A DNA stretch of 64,000 nucleotides, from positions 147,764-211,763 of the forward strand of contig NW_027476491.1 in assembly GCF_051020955.1 (NCBI RefSeq), read 5' to 3'. Shown here in pieces: positions 54,271-64,000 of the stretch. Within the stretch, counting starts at the first letter, position 1, and each line of letters begins with the position of its first letter. The DNA comes from Megalopta genalis. Taxonomy: Eukaryota; Arthropoda; Insecta; Hymenoptera; Halictidae. A program made the position numbers and the translations under genes. Under the pieces are notes generated by a model that was not told the origin of the DNA, made no database searches, and saw only the letters and a program-made list of their open reading frames with translations.

Positions 54271-54721
54271 GCTAAACCATTTGTTACGCATGGATTCGAA
54301 GATCAGCCTTCTACTTCGCATTGATTTGAAGCTAAATCATGTGTTTCGCATGGATTTGAAGCTAACTCGTTTGTTTCGCATGCTGTGGAAGCTAAATCAT
54401 ATATATCACAAGTATTTGAAGCTAAACCATTTGTTTCGCATTTATTCGAAAGCTAAGCCTTCTACTTCGCATTGATTTGAGGCTAAATCATGTGTTTCGC
54501 TTGGTTTTGAAGCTAACTCGTATTTTTCTCATGCTGTTGAAGCTAAATCATGTATATCACAAGTATTTGAAGCTATATCATACGTTTCGCATCGATTCCA
54601 AGATGACCCTTCTAATTCGCATTGATTTGAAGCTAAATCATGTGTTTCGCATGGATTTGAAGCTAACTCGATTGTTTCGCATGGTGTTGAAGCTAAATCA
54701 TGTATATCACAAGTATTTGAA
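54271..54721. repeat. 451-bp (three HOR + 1) tandem duplication, copy 1
   Basis: Repeated at 54,722-55,172 with offset 451. Both copies share TTTTTCTCATGCTG, CGCATCGATTCCAAGATGAC and GCTGTGGAAGC. These variants belong to a subfamily seen only between about 54.3 and 61 kb. Confidence 0.82.
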
Positions 54722-55172
54722 GCTAAACCATTTGTTACGCATGGATTCGAAGATCAGCCTTCTACTTCGCATTGATTTGAAGCTAAATCATGTGTTTCGC
54801 ATGGATTTGAAGCTAACTCGTTTGTTTCGCATGCTGTGGAAGCTAAATCATATATATCACAAGTATTTGAAGCTAAACCATTTGTTTCGCATTTATTCGA
54901 AAGCTAAGCCTTCTACTTCGCATTGATTTGAGGCTAAATCATGTGTTTCGCTTGGTTTTGAAGCTAACTCGTATTTTTCTCATGCTGTTGAAGCTAAATC
55001 ATGTATATCACAAGTATTTGAAGCTATATCATACGTTTCGCATCGATTCCAAGATGACCCTTCTAATTCGCATTGATTTGAAGCTAAATCATGTGTTTCG
55101 CATGGATTTGAAGCTAACTCGATTGTTTCGCATGGTGTTGAAGCTAAATCATGTATATCACAAGTATTTGAA
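54722..55172. repeat. 451-bp tandem duplication, copy 2
   Basis: Head-to-tail copy of 54,271-54,721. The two diverge at about 55,217, where TTAGCATTGATCTGATG replaces TTCGCATTGATTTGAAG. Confidence 0.82.
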
Positions 55173-58100
55173 GCTAAACCATTTGTTACGCATGGATTCG
55201 AAGATCAGCCTTCTACTTAGCATTGATCTGATGCTAAATCATGTGTTTCGCATGGATTTGAAGCTAACTCGTATGTTTCGCATGCTGTTGAATCTAAATC
55301 GTGTATATCACAAGTATTTGAATCTAAACCATTTGTTTCGCATTTATTCGAAGCTAAGCCTTCTACTTCGCATTGATTTGAGGCTAAATCATGTGTTTCG
55401 CTTGGTTTTGAAGCTAACTCGTTTTTTTCGCATGCAGTTGTAGCTAAATCATGTATATCACAAGTATTTGAAGCTAAACCATTTGTTTCGCATGGATTCG
55501 AAGATAAGCCTTCTACTTCGCATTGATTTTAATCTAAATCATGTGTTTCGCATGGATTTGAAGCTAACTCGTTTGTTTCGTATGCAGTTGAAGCTGAATC
55601 ATGTATATCACAAGTATTTGAAGCTAAACCATTTGTTACGCATGGATTCGAAGATCAGCCTTCTACTTCGCATTGATTTGAAGCTAAATCATGTGTTTCG
55701 CATGGATTTGAAGCTAACTCGTTTGTTTCGCATGCTGTGGAAGCTAAATCATATATATCACAAGTATTTAAAGCTAAACCATTTGTTTCGCATTGATTCG
55801 AAAGCTAAGCCTTCTACTTCGCATTGATTTTAATCTAAATCATGTGTTTCGCATGGATTTAAAGCTAACTCGTTTGTTTCGCATGCAGTTGAAGCTGAAT
55901 CATGTATATCACAAGTATTTGAAACTAAACTATTCGTTTCGCATGGATTCGAAGATAAGCCTTCCACTTCGCATTGATTTGATGCTAAATCATGTATATC
56001 ACAAGTATTTGAAGCTATATCATACGTTTCGCATGGATTCCAAGATAACCCTTCAAATTCGCATTGATTTGAAGCTAAATCATGTGTTTCGCATGGATTT
56101 GAAGCTAACTCGTTTGTTTCGCATGCTGTTGAAGCTAAATCATATATGTCACAAGTATTTGAAGCTAAACTATTTGTATCGGATGGGATCGAAGATAAGC
56201 CTCCTACTTCGCATTGATTTGAAGCTAAATCATGTGTTTCGCATGGATTTGAAGCTAACTCGTTTGTATCGCACGCTGTTGAAGCTAAATCATATATATC
56301 ACAAGTATTTGAAGCTAAACCATTTGTTTCGCATTTATTCGAAGCTAAGCCTTCTACTTCGCATTGATTTGAGGCTAAATCATGTGTTTCGCTTGGTTTT
56401 GAAGCTAACTCGTTTTTTTCGCATGCAGTTGTAGCTAAATCATGTATATCACAAGTATTTGAAGATAAACCATTCGCTTCGCATGGATTCGAAGATCAGC
56501 ATTCTACTTCGCATTGATTTTAATCTAAATCATGTGTTTCGCATGGATTTGAAGCTAACTCGTTTGTTTCGTATGCAGTTGAAGCTGAATCATGTATATC
56601 ACAAGTATTTGAAGCTAAACCATTTGTTACGCATGGATTCGAAGATCAGCCTTCTACTTCGCATTGATTTGAAGCTAAATCATGTGTTTCGCATGGATTT
56701 GAAGCTAACTCGTTTGTTTCGCATGCTGTGGAAGCTAAATCATATATATCACAAGTATTTGAAGCTAAACCATTTGTTTCGCATTTATTCGAAAGCTAAG
56801 CCTTCTACTTCGCATTGATTTGAGGCTAAATCATGTGTTTCGCTGGTTTTGAAGCTAACTCGTATTTTTCTCATGCTGTTGAAGCTAAATCATGTATATC
56901 ACAAGTATTTGAAGCTATATCATACATTTCGCATCGATTCCAAGATGACCCTTCTAATTCGCATTGATTTGAAGCTAAATCATGTGTTTCGCATGGATTT
57001 GAAGCTAACTCGATTGTTTCGCATGGTGTTGAAGCTAAATCATGTATATCACAAGTATTTGAAGCTAAACCATTTGTTACGCATGGATTCGAAGATCAGC
57101 CTTCTACTTAGCATTGATCTGATGCTAAATCATGTGTTTCGCATGGATTTGAAGCTAACTCGTTTGTTTCGCATGCTGTTGAAGCTAAATCATGTATATC
57201 ACAAGTATTTGAAACTAAACTATTCGTTTCGCATGGATTCGAAGATAAGCCTCCACTTCGCATTGATTTGATGCTAAATCATGTGTTTCGCAAGGATTTG
57301 AAGCTAACTCGTTTGTTCGCATGCTGTTGAAGCTAACTCAAGTGTATCAAAAGTATTTGAAGCTAAACCATTTGCTTCGCATGGATTCGAAGATCAGCCT
57401 TCTACTTCACATTGATTTGAAGCTAAATCATGTGTTTCGCATGGATTTGAAGCTAACTCGTTTGTTTCGCATGCTGTTGAAGCTAAATCATATATGTCAC
57501 AAGTATTTGAAGCTAAACTATTTGTATCGGATGGGATCGAAGATAAGCCTCCTACTTCGCATTGATTTGAAGCTAAATCATGTGTTCGCATGGATTTGAA
57601 GCTAACTCGTTTGTATCGCACGCTGTTGAAGCTAAATCATATATATCACAAGTATTTGAAGCTAAACCATTTGTTTCGCATTTATTCGAAGCTAGCCTTC
57701 TACTTCGCATTGATTTGAGGCTAAATCATGTGTTTCGCTTGGTTTTGAAGCTAACTCGTTTTTTTCGCATGCAGTTGTAGCTAAATCATGTATATCACAA
57801 GTATTTGAAGATAAACCATTTGCTTCGCATGGATTCGAAGATCAGCCTTCTACTTCGCATTGATTTTAATCTAAATCATGTGTTTCGCATGGATTTGAAG
57901 CTAACTCGTTTGTTTCGTATGCAGTTGAAGCTGAATCATGTATATCACAAGTATTTGAAGCTAAACCATATGTTACGCATGGATTCGAAGATCAGCCTTC
58001 TACTTCGCATTGATTTGAAGCTAAATCATGTGTTTCGCATGGATTTGAAGCTAACTCGTTTGTTTCGCATGCTGTTGAAGCTAAATCATATATATCACAA

Positions 58101-59142
58101 GTATTTGAAGCTAAACATTTGTTTCGCATTTATTCGAAAGCTAAGCCTTCTACTTCGCATTGATTTGAGGCTAAATCATGTGTTTCGCTTGGTTTGAAGC
58201 TAACTCGTATTTTTCGCATGCTGTTGAAGCTAAATCATGTATATCACAAGTATTTGAAGCTATATCATACGTTTTCGCATGGATTCCAAGACGACCCTTC
58301 TAATTCGCATTGATTTGAAGCGAAATCATGTGTTTCGCATGGATTTGAAGCTTATTCGTTTGTTTCGCATGGTGTTGAAGCTAAATCATGTATATCAGAA
58401 GTATTTGAAGCTAAACCATTTGTTACGCATGTATTCGAAGATCAGCCTTCTACTTAGCATTGATTTGATGCTAAATAATGTGTTTCGCATGGATTTGAAG
58501 CTATCGCGTTTGTTTCGCATGCTTTTGAAGCTAAATCATGTATATCACAAGTATTTGAAGCTAAACCATTTGCTTCGCATGGATTCGAAGATCAGCCTTC
58601 TACTTCGCATTGATTTTGATGCTAAATCATGTGTTTCGCATGTTTTGAAGCTAACTCGTTTGTTTCGCATGCTGTTGAATCTAAATCATGTATATCACAA
58701 GTATTTAAGCTAAACCATTTGTTTCGCATTTATTCGAAGCTAAGCCTTCTACTTCGCATTGATTTGAGGCTAAATCATGTGTTTCGCTTGGTTTTGAAGC
58801 TAACTCGTATTTTTCTCATGCTGTTGAAGCTAAATCATGTATATCACAAGTATTTGAAGCTATATCATACGTTTCGCATCGATTCCAAGATGACCCTTCT
58901 AATTCGCATTGATTTGAAGCTAAATCATGTGTTTTCGCATGGATTTGAAGCTAACTCGATTGTTTCGCATGGTGTTGAAGCTAAATCATGTATATCACAA
59001 GTATTTGAAGCTAAACCATTTGTTACGTATGGATTCGAAGATCAGCCTTCTACTTAGCATTGATCTGATGCTAAATCATGTGTTTCGCATGGATTTGAAG
59101 CTAACTCGTTTGTTTCGCATGCTGTTGAAGCTAAATCATGTA

Positions 59143-59180
59143 TTCGTTTGTTTCGCATGCTGTTGAAGCTAAATCATGTA
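59143..59180. repeat. 38-bp out-of-phase insertion inside a HOR
   Basis: After a C monomer ending AAATCATGTA, eight bases resembling the end of B (TTCGTTTG) and a second whole C monomer (59151-59180) follow before D resumes. Nearly all other length changes are either one or two bases or whole 30-bp monomers, so this is an unusual illegitimate junction. Confidence 0.75.
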
Positions 59181-62100
59181 TTTCACAAGTATTTGAATCT
59201 AAACCATTTGTTTCGCATTTATTCGAAGCTAAGCCTTCTACTTCGCATTGATTTGAGGCTAAAATCATGTGTTCGCTTGGTTTTGAAGCTAACTCGTTTT
59301 TTTCGCATGCAGTTGTAGCTAAATCATGTATATCACAAGTATTTGAAGCTAAACCATTTGTTTCGCATGGATTCGAAGATAAGCCTTCTACTTCGCATTG
59401 ATTTTAATCTAAATCATGTGTTTCGCATGGATTTGAAGCCTAACTCGTTTGTTTCGCATGCTGTTGAAGCTAAATCATATATGTCACAAGTATTTGAAGC
59501 TAAACTATTTGTATCGGATGGGATCGAAGATAAGCCTCCTACTTCGCATTGATTTGAAGCTAAATCATGTGTTTCGCATGGATTTGAAGCTAACTCGTTT
59601 GTATCGCACGCTGTTGAAGCTAAATCATATATATCACAAGTATTTGAAGCTAAACCATTTGTTTCGCATTTATTCGAAGCTAAGCCTTCTACTTCGCATT
59701 GATTTGAGGCTAAATCATGTGTTTCGCTTGGTTTTGAAGCTAACTCGTTTTTTTCGCATGCAGTTGTAGCTAAATCATGTATATCACAAGTATTTGAAGA
59801 TAAACCATTTGCTTCGCATGGATTCGAAGATCAGCCTTCTACTTCGCATTGATTTTAATCTAAATCATGTGTTTCGCATGGATTTGAAGCTAACTCGTTT
59901 GTTTCGTATGCAGTTGAAGCTGAATCATGTATATCACAAGTATTTGAAGCTAAACCATTTGTTACGCATGGATTCGAAGATCAGCCTTCTACTTCGCATT
60001 GATTTGAAGCTAAATCATGTGTTTCGCATGGATTTGAAGCTAACTCGTTTGTTTCGCATGCTGTGGAAGCTAAATCATATATATCACAAGTATTTGAAGC
60101 TAAACCATTTGTTTCGCATTTATTCGAAAGCTAAGCCTTCTACTTCGCATTGATTTGAGGCTAAATCATGTGTTTCGCTTGGTTTTGAAGCTAACTCGTA
60201 TTTTTTCTCATGCTGTTGAAGCTAAATCATGTATATCACAAGTATTTGAAGCTATATCATACGTTTCGCATCGATTCCAAGATGACCCTTCTAATTCGCA
60301 TTGATTTGAAGCTAAATCATGTGTTTCGCATGGATTTGAAGCTAACTCGATTGTTTCGCATGGTGTTGAAGCTAAATCATGTATATCACAAGTATTTGAA
60401 GCTAAACCATTTGTTACGCATGGATTCGAAGATCAGCCTTCTACTTAGCATTGATCTGATGCTAAATCATGTGTTTCGCATGGATTTGAAGCTAACTCGT
60501 TTGTTTCGCATGCTGTTGAAGCTAAATCATGTATATCACAAGTATTTGAATCTAAACCATTTGTTTCGCATTTATTCGAAGCTAAGCCTTCTACTTCGCA
60601 TTGATTTGAGGCTAAATCATGTGTTTCCGCTTGGTTTTGAAGCTAACTCGTTTTTTTCGCATGCAGTTGTAGCTAAATCATGTATATCACAAGTATTTGA
60701 AGCTAAACCATTTGTTTCGCATGGATTCGAAGATAAGCCTTCTACTTCGCATTGATTTTATCTAAATCATGTGTTTCGCATGGATTTGAAGCTAACTCGT
60801 TTGTTTCGTATGCAGTTGAAGCTGAATCATGTATATCACAAGTATTTGAAGCTAAACCATTTGTTACGCATGGATTCGAAGATCAGCCTTCTACTTCGCA
60901 TTGATTTGAAGCTAAATCATGTGTTTCGCATGGATTTGAAGCTAACTCGTTTGTTTCGCATGCTGTGGAAGCTAAAACATATATATCACAGTATTTGAAG
61001 CTAAACCATTTGTTTCGCATTTATTCGAAAGCTAAGCCTTCTACTTCGCATTGATTTGAGGCTAAATCATATGTTTCGCTTGGTTTTGAAGCTAACTCGT
61101 ATTTTTCGCATGCTGTTGAAGCTAAATCATGTATATCACAAGTATTTGGAGCTTTATCATACGTTTCGCATGGATTCCAAGACGACCCTTCTAATTCGCA
61201 TTGATTTGAAGCTAAATCATGTGTTTCGCATGGATTTGAAGATAACTGGATTGTTTCGCATGGTGTTGAAGCTAAATCATGTATATCACAAGTATTTGAA
61301 GCTAAACCATTTTGTTACGCATGTATTCGAAGATCAGCCTTCTACTTAGCATTGATTTGATGCTAAATCATGTGTTTCGCATGGATTTGAAGCTAACGCG
61401 TTTGTTTCGCATGCAGTTGAAGCTGAATCATGTATATCACAAGTATTTGAAGCTAAACTATTCGTTTCGCATGGATTCGAAGATAAGCCTTCCACTTCGC
61501 ATTGATTTGAAGATAAATCATTTGTTTCGCTTGGATTTGAATATAACTCATTTGTTTCGCATGCTGTTGAAGCTAAATCATGTATATCACAAGTATTTGA
61601 AGCTAAACCATTTGCTTCGCATGGATTCGAAGATCAGCCTTCTACTTCGCATTGATTTGATGCTAAATCATGTGTTTCGCATGGATTTCATGCTAACTCG
61701 TCTGTTTCGCCTGCTGTTGAAGCTAAATCATGTATATCACAAGTATTTGAAGCTATATCATACGTTTCGCATGGATTCCAAGATAACCCTTCTAATTCGC
61801 ATTGATTTGAAGCTAAATCATGTGTTTCGCATGGATTTGAAGCTAACTCGTTTTGTTTCGCATGCTGTTGAAGCTAAATCATATATGTCACAAGTATTTG
61901 AAGCTAAACTATTTGAATCGGATGGGATCGAAGATAAGCCTCCTACTTCGCATTGATTTGAAGCTAAATCATGTGTTTCGCATGGATTTGAAGCTAACTC
62001 GTTGTATCGCACGCTGTTGAAGCTAAATCATATATATCACAAGTATTTGAAGCTAAACCATTTGTTACGCATGGATTCGAAGATCAGCCTTCTACTTAGC

Positions 62101-64000
62101 ATTGATCTGATGCTAAATCATGTGTTTCGCATGGATTTGAAGCTAACTCGTTTGTTTCGCATGCTGTTGAAGCTAAATCATGTATATCACAAGTATTTGA
62201 ATCTAAACCATTTGTTTCGCATTTATTCGAAGCTAAGCCTTCTACTTCGCATTGATTTGAGGCTAAATCATGTGTTTCGCTTGGTTTTGAAGCTAACTCG
62301 TTTTTTTCGCAAGCAGTTGTAGCTAAATCATGTATATCACAAGTATTTGAAGCTAAACCATTTGTTTCGCATGGATTCGAAGATAAGCCTTCTACTTCGC
62401 ATTGATTTTAATCTAAATCATGTGTTTCGCATGGATTTAAAGCTAACTCGTTTGTTTCGCATGCAGTTGAAGCTGAATCATGTATATCACAAGTATTTGA
62501 AACTAAACTATTCGTTTCGCATGGATTCGAAGGTAAGCCTTCCACTTCGCATTGATTTGATGCTAAATCATGTATATCACAAGTATTTGACGCTATATCA
62601 TACGTTTCGCATGGATTCCCAAGATAACCCTTCAAATTCGCATTGATTTGAAGCTAAATCATGTGTTTCGCATGGATTTGAAGCTAACTCGTTTGTTTCG
62701 CATGCTGTTGAAGCTAAATCATATATGTCACAAGTATTTGAAGCTAAACTATTTGTATCGGATGGGATCGAAGATAAGCCTCCTACTTCGCATTGATTTG
62801 AAGCTAAATCATGTGTTTCGCATGGATTTGAAGCTAACTCGTTTGTATCGCACGCTGTTGAAGCTAAATCATATATATCACAAGTATTTGAAGCTAAACT
62901 ATTCGTTTCGCATGGATTCGAAGATAAGCCTTCCAGTTCGCATTGATTTGAAGATAAATCATTTGTTTCGCTTGGATTTGAATATAACTCATTTGTTTCG
63001 CATGCTGTTGAAGCTAAATCATGTATATCACAAGTATTTGAAGCTAAACCATTTGCTTCGCATGGATTCGAAGATCAGCCTTCTACTTCGCATTGATTTG
63101 ATGCTAAATCATGTGTTTCGCATGGATTTGAAGCTAACTCGTTTGTTTCGCATGCTGTTGAAGCTAACTCATCTATATCACAAGCATTTGAAGCTAAACC
63201 ATTTGTATCGCATTGATTTGAAGCTAAATCATGTGTTTCGCATGGATTTGAAGCTAACTCGTTTGTTTCGCATGCTGTTGAAGCTAAATCATGTATATCA
63301 CAAGTATTTGAAGCTAAACCATTTGTATCGCATGGATCGAAGATAAGCCTCCTACTTCGCATTGATTTGAAGCTAAATCATGTGTTTCGCATGGATTTCA
63401 TGCTAACTCGTCTGTTTCGCCTGCTGTTGAAGCTAAATCATGTATATCACAAGTATTTGAAGCTATATCATACGTTTCGCATGGATTCCAAGATAACCCT
63501 TCTAATTCGCATTGATTTGAAGCTAAATCATGTGTTTCGCATGGATTTGAAGCTAACTCGTTTGTTTCGCATGCTGTTGAAGCTAAATCATATATGTCAC
63601 AAGTATTTGAAGCTAAACTATTTGTATCGGATGGGGATCGAAGATAAGCCTCCTACTTCGCATTGCTTTGAAGCTAAATCATGTGTTTCGCATGGATTTG
63701 AAGCTAACTCGTTTGTATCGCACGCTGTTGAAGCTAAATCATATATATCACAAGTATTTGAAGCTAAACCATTTGTTTCGCATTTATTCGAAGCTAAGCC
63801 TTCTACTTCGCATTGATTTGAGGCTAAATCATGTGTTTTCGCTTGGTTTTGAAGCTAACTCGTTTTTTTCGCATGCAGTTGTAGCTAAATCATGTATATC
63901 ACAAGTATTTGAAGCTAAACCATTTGATTTCGCATTTATTCGAAAGCTAAGCCTTCTACTTCGCATTGATTTGAGGCTAAATCATGTGTTTCGCTTGGTT

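Larger units (their letters stand above)
13331..63960. repeat. HOR family carrying a fixed +1 A insertion (31-bp E monomer, ATTCGAAAGCTAAGCC)
   Basis: The E monomer with CATTTATTCGAAGCT has gained an A to read CATTTATTCGAAAGCT. It occurs at 13331, 13932, 15133, 17653, 18554, 19155, 19906, 27131, 27882, 28933, 30284, 30885, 33134, 33585, 34336, 35837, 36288, 36888, 38388, 38838, 39588, 40489, 41390, 41991, 42742, 44093, 45714, 46015, 47937, 48238, 48689 and 48990, and at further sites to the right end; at least 40 in all. Intervals such as 301, 451, 601, 751, 901, 1,051 and 1,351 equal 150n+1, one insertion per step. It is absent before 13.3 kb and from 19.9 to 27.1 kb. It shifts all frames, so carriers cannot share one continuous reading frame. 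Confidence 0.92.
1..64000. repeat. Tandem satellite array, 30-bp monomer in a 150-bp five-monomer higher-order repeat
   Basis: Every part of the window reads as consecutive 30-bp monomers sharing a TTCGCAT-like start and a TTGAAGCTAA core. Five types recur in fixed order. A carries CGCATTGATTTGAAG and ends AAATCATGTG. B carries CGCATGGATTTGAAG and ends AACTCGTTTG. C carries CGCATGCTGTTGAAG and ends AAATCATGTA. D carries CACAAGTATTTGAAG and ends AAACCATTTG. E carries CGCATGGATTCGAAGAT and ends CCTTCTA. Counted between consensuses, A and B differ at 5 of 30 positions, C-E and D-E at 10. One 150-bp consensus contains 41 A, 54 T, 29 G and 26 C. The array starts at base 1 and is unfinished at base 64,000, so its true length and flanks are unknown. 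I infer a eukaryotic satellite; no recognised satellite family is claimed. Confidence 0.98.
49264..64000. repeat. Right array segment, rich in single-base indels
   Basis: The monomers and HOR order continue but the 30-bp phase slips often. Examples are AAACATTTG at 49,269, CTAAAAATCTTG at 49,686, CTCGTTGTATCG at 51,466, CATTTATCGAAAG at 51,927, GACGACCTTC at 52,087, GTATTTGAGC at 53,667, GCTAGCCTTC at 57,692, GTATTTAAGC at 58,703, GAAGCCTAAC at 59,437, GTTTCCGC at 60,625, CACAGTATT at 60,988, GATTCCCAAG at 62,615, GATGGGGATC at 63,632 and GTGTTTTCGC at 63,836. I count roughly 35-40 in 14.7 kb against none in the first 8.15 kb. Many change a homopolymer length. No gene or unique sequence interrupts the array. 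Confidence 0.88.

Noticed and set aside
1..64000. Dozens of long open frames on both strands as protein-coding genes
   Set aside because: They follow from periods of 30 and 150 bp, restart at TTG or arbitrary ATG codons, stop at recurrent variant bases (GTTGTAG, ATCAGCC on the reverse strand, the +1 A), and have no conserved boundaries, domains or start context.
1..64000. CRISPR array (30-bp direct repeats)
   Set aside because: The repeats are contiguous with no unique spacers, and the stretches between cores are themselves repeated in fixed order. No cas-like gene is present.
1..64000. Transposon, IS, LTR or terminal inverted repeats within the array
   Set aside because: I found no unique insert, no inverted repeat arms and no target-site-like duplication; every stretch inspected is recognisable monomer sequence.
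1..64000. tRNA, rRNA or telomeric repeats
   Set aside because: No cloverleaf-like or rRNA-like stretch and no short TTAGG/TTAGGG-type telomere run was seen.
1..64000. Plasmid or phage iteron-type replication origin
   Set aside because: Iterons are a few copies of about 20 bp beside a rep gene and AT-rich DNA. Here there are thousands of monomers and no replication gene.

Overview
The whole window is one uninterrupted tandem-repeat array. I see no convincing gene, RNA gene, mobile element or unique flanking sequence, and the array runs off both ends. The basic monomer is 30 bp. Five diverged monomer types (here called A-B-C-D-E) follow one another in fixed order to form a 150-bp higher-order repeat (HOR), so the window holds roughly 427 HORs or about 2,130 monomers. 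From consensus, monomers inside one HOR differ at 5 to 10 of 30 positions, while successive HORs differ much less. That is the usual signature of a satellite or minisatellite homogenised by unequal exchange or conversion.

The organism cannot be named. A 64-kb pure satellite array with HOR structure points to a eukaryotic nuclear genome, probably centromeric, pericentromeric or another heterochromatic block. The consensus HOR is about 37% GC and shows no CpG shortage (6 CpG against about 5 expected). That argues weakly against a heavily CpG-methylated vertebrate or plant satellite and fits an invertebrate or protist better.

Layout. 1-8,150: HORs in perfect 30-bp phase with no out-of-phase indel, including a perfect 270-bp (nine-monomer) tandem duplication at 4,621-5,160. 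6,735-12,480: two nearly identical 2.57-kb copies displaced by 3,178 bp. 8,550-25,135: seven copies of a block marked by a 29-bp monomer, four of them clustered at 20.8-25.1 kb. 13,331 to the end: a second family marked by a fixed +1 A insertion, with spacings of 150n+1, absent before 13.3 kb and from 19.9 to 27.1 kb. 13,594-15,995: a 1,201-bp tandem duplication with further copies near 19.6-20.5 and 30.6-31.5 kb. 32.2-38.9 kb: three copies of a ~1.4-kb block. 44,416-48,675: two copies displaced by 2,223 bp. 49.3-64 kb: the same repeats with many private 1-bp indels and local subfamilies.

Reading frames. Both periods are multiples of three, so open frames appear automatically on both strands; the longest is 850 codons (853-3,405, +). 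I do not call any of them genes. Among the five monomer consensuses, differences cluster at the third codon position of one reverse-strand frame, a ten-residue repeat of the form L-A-S-N-x-C-E-x-x-x. The satellite may therefore have begun as a repetitive coding sequence, but that frame is now broken many times.
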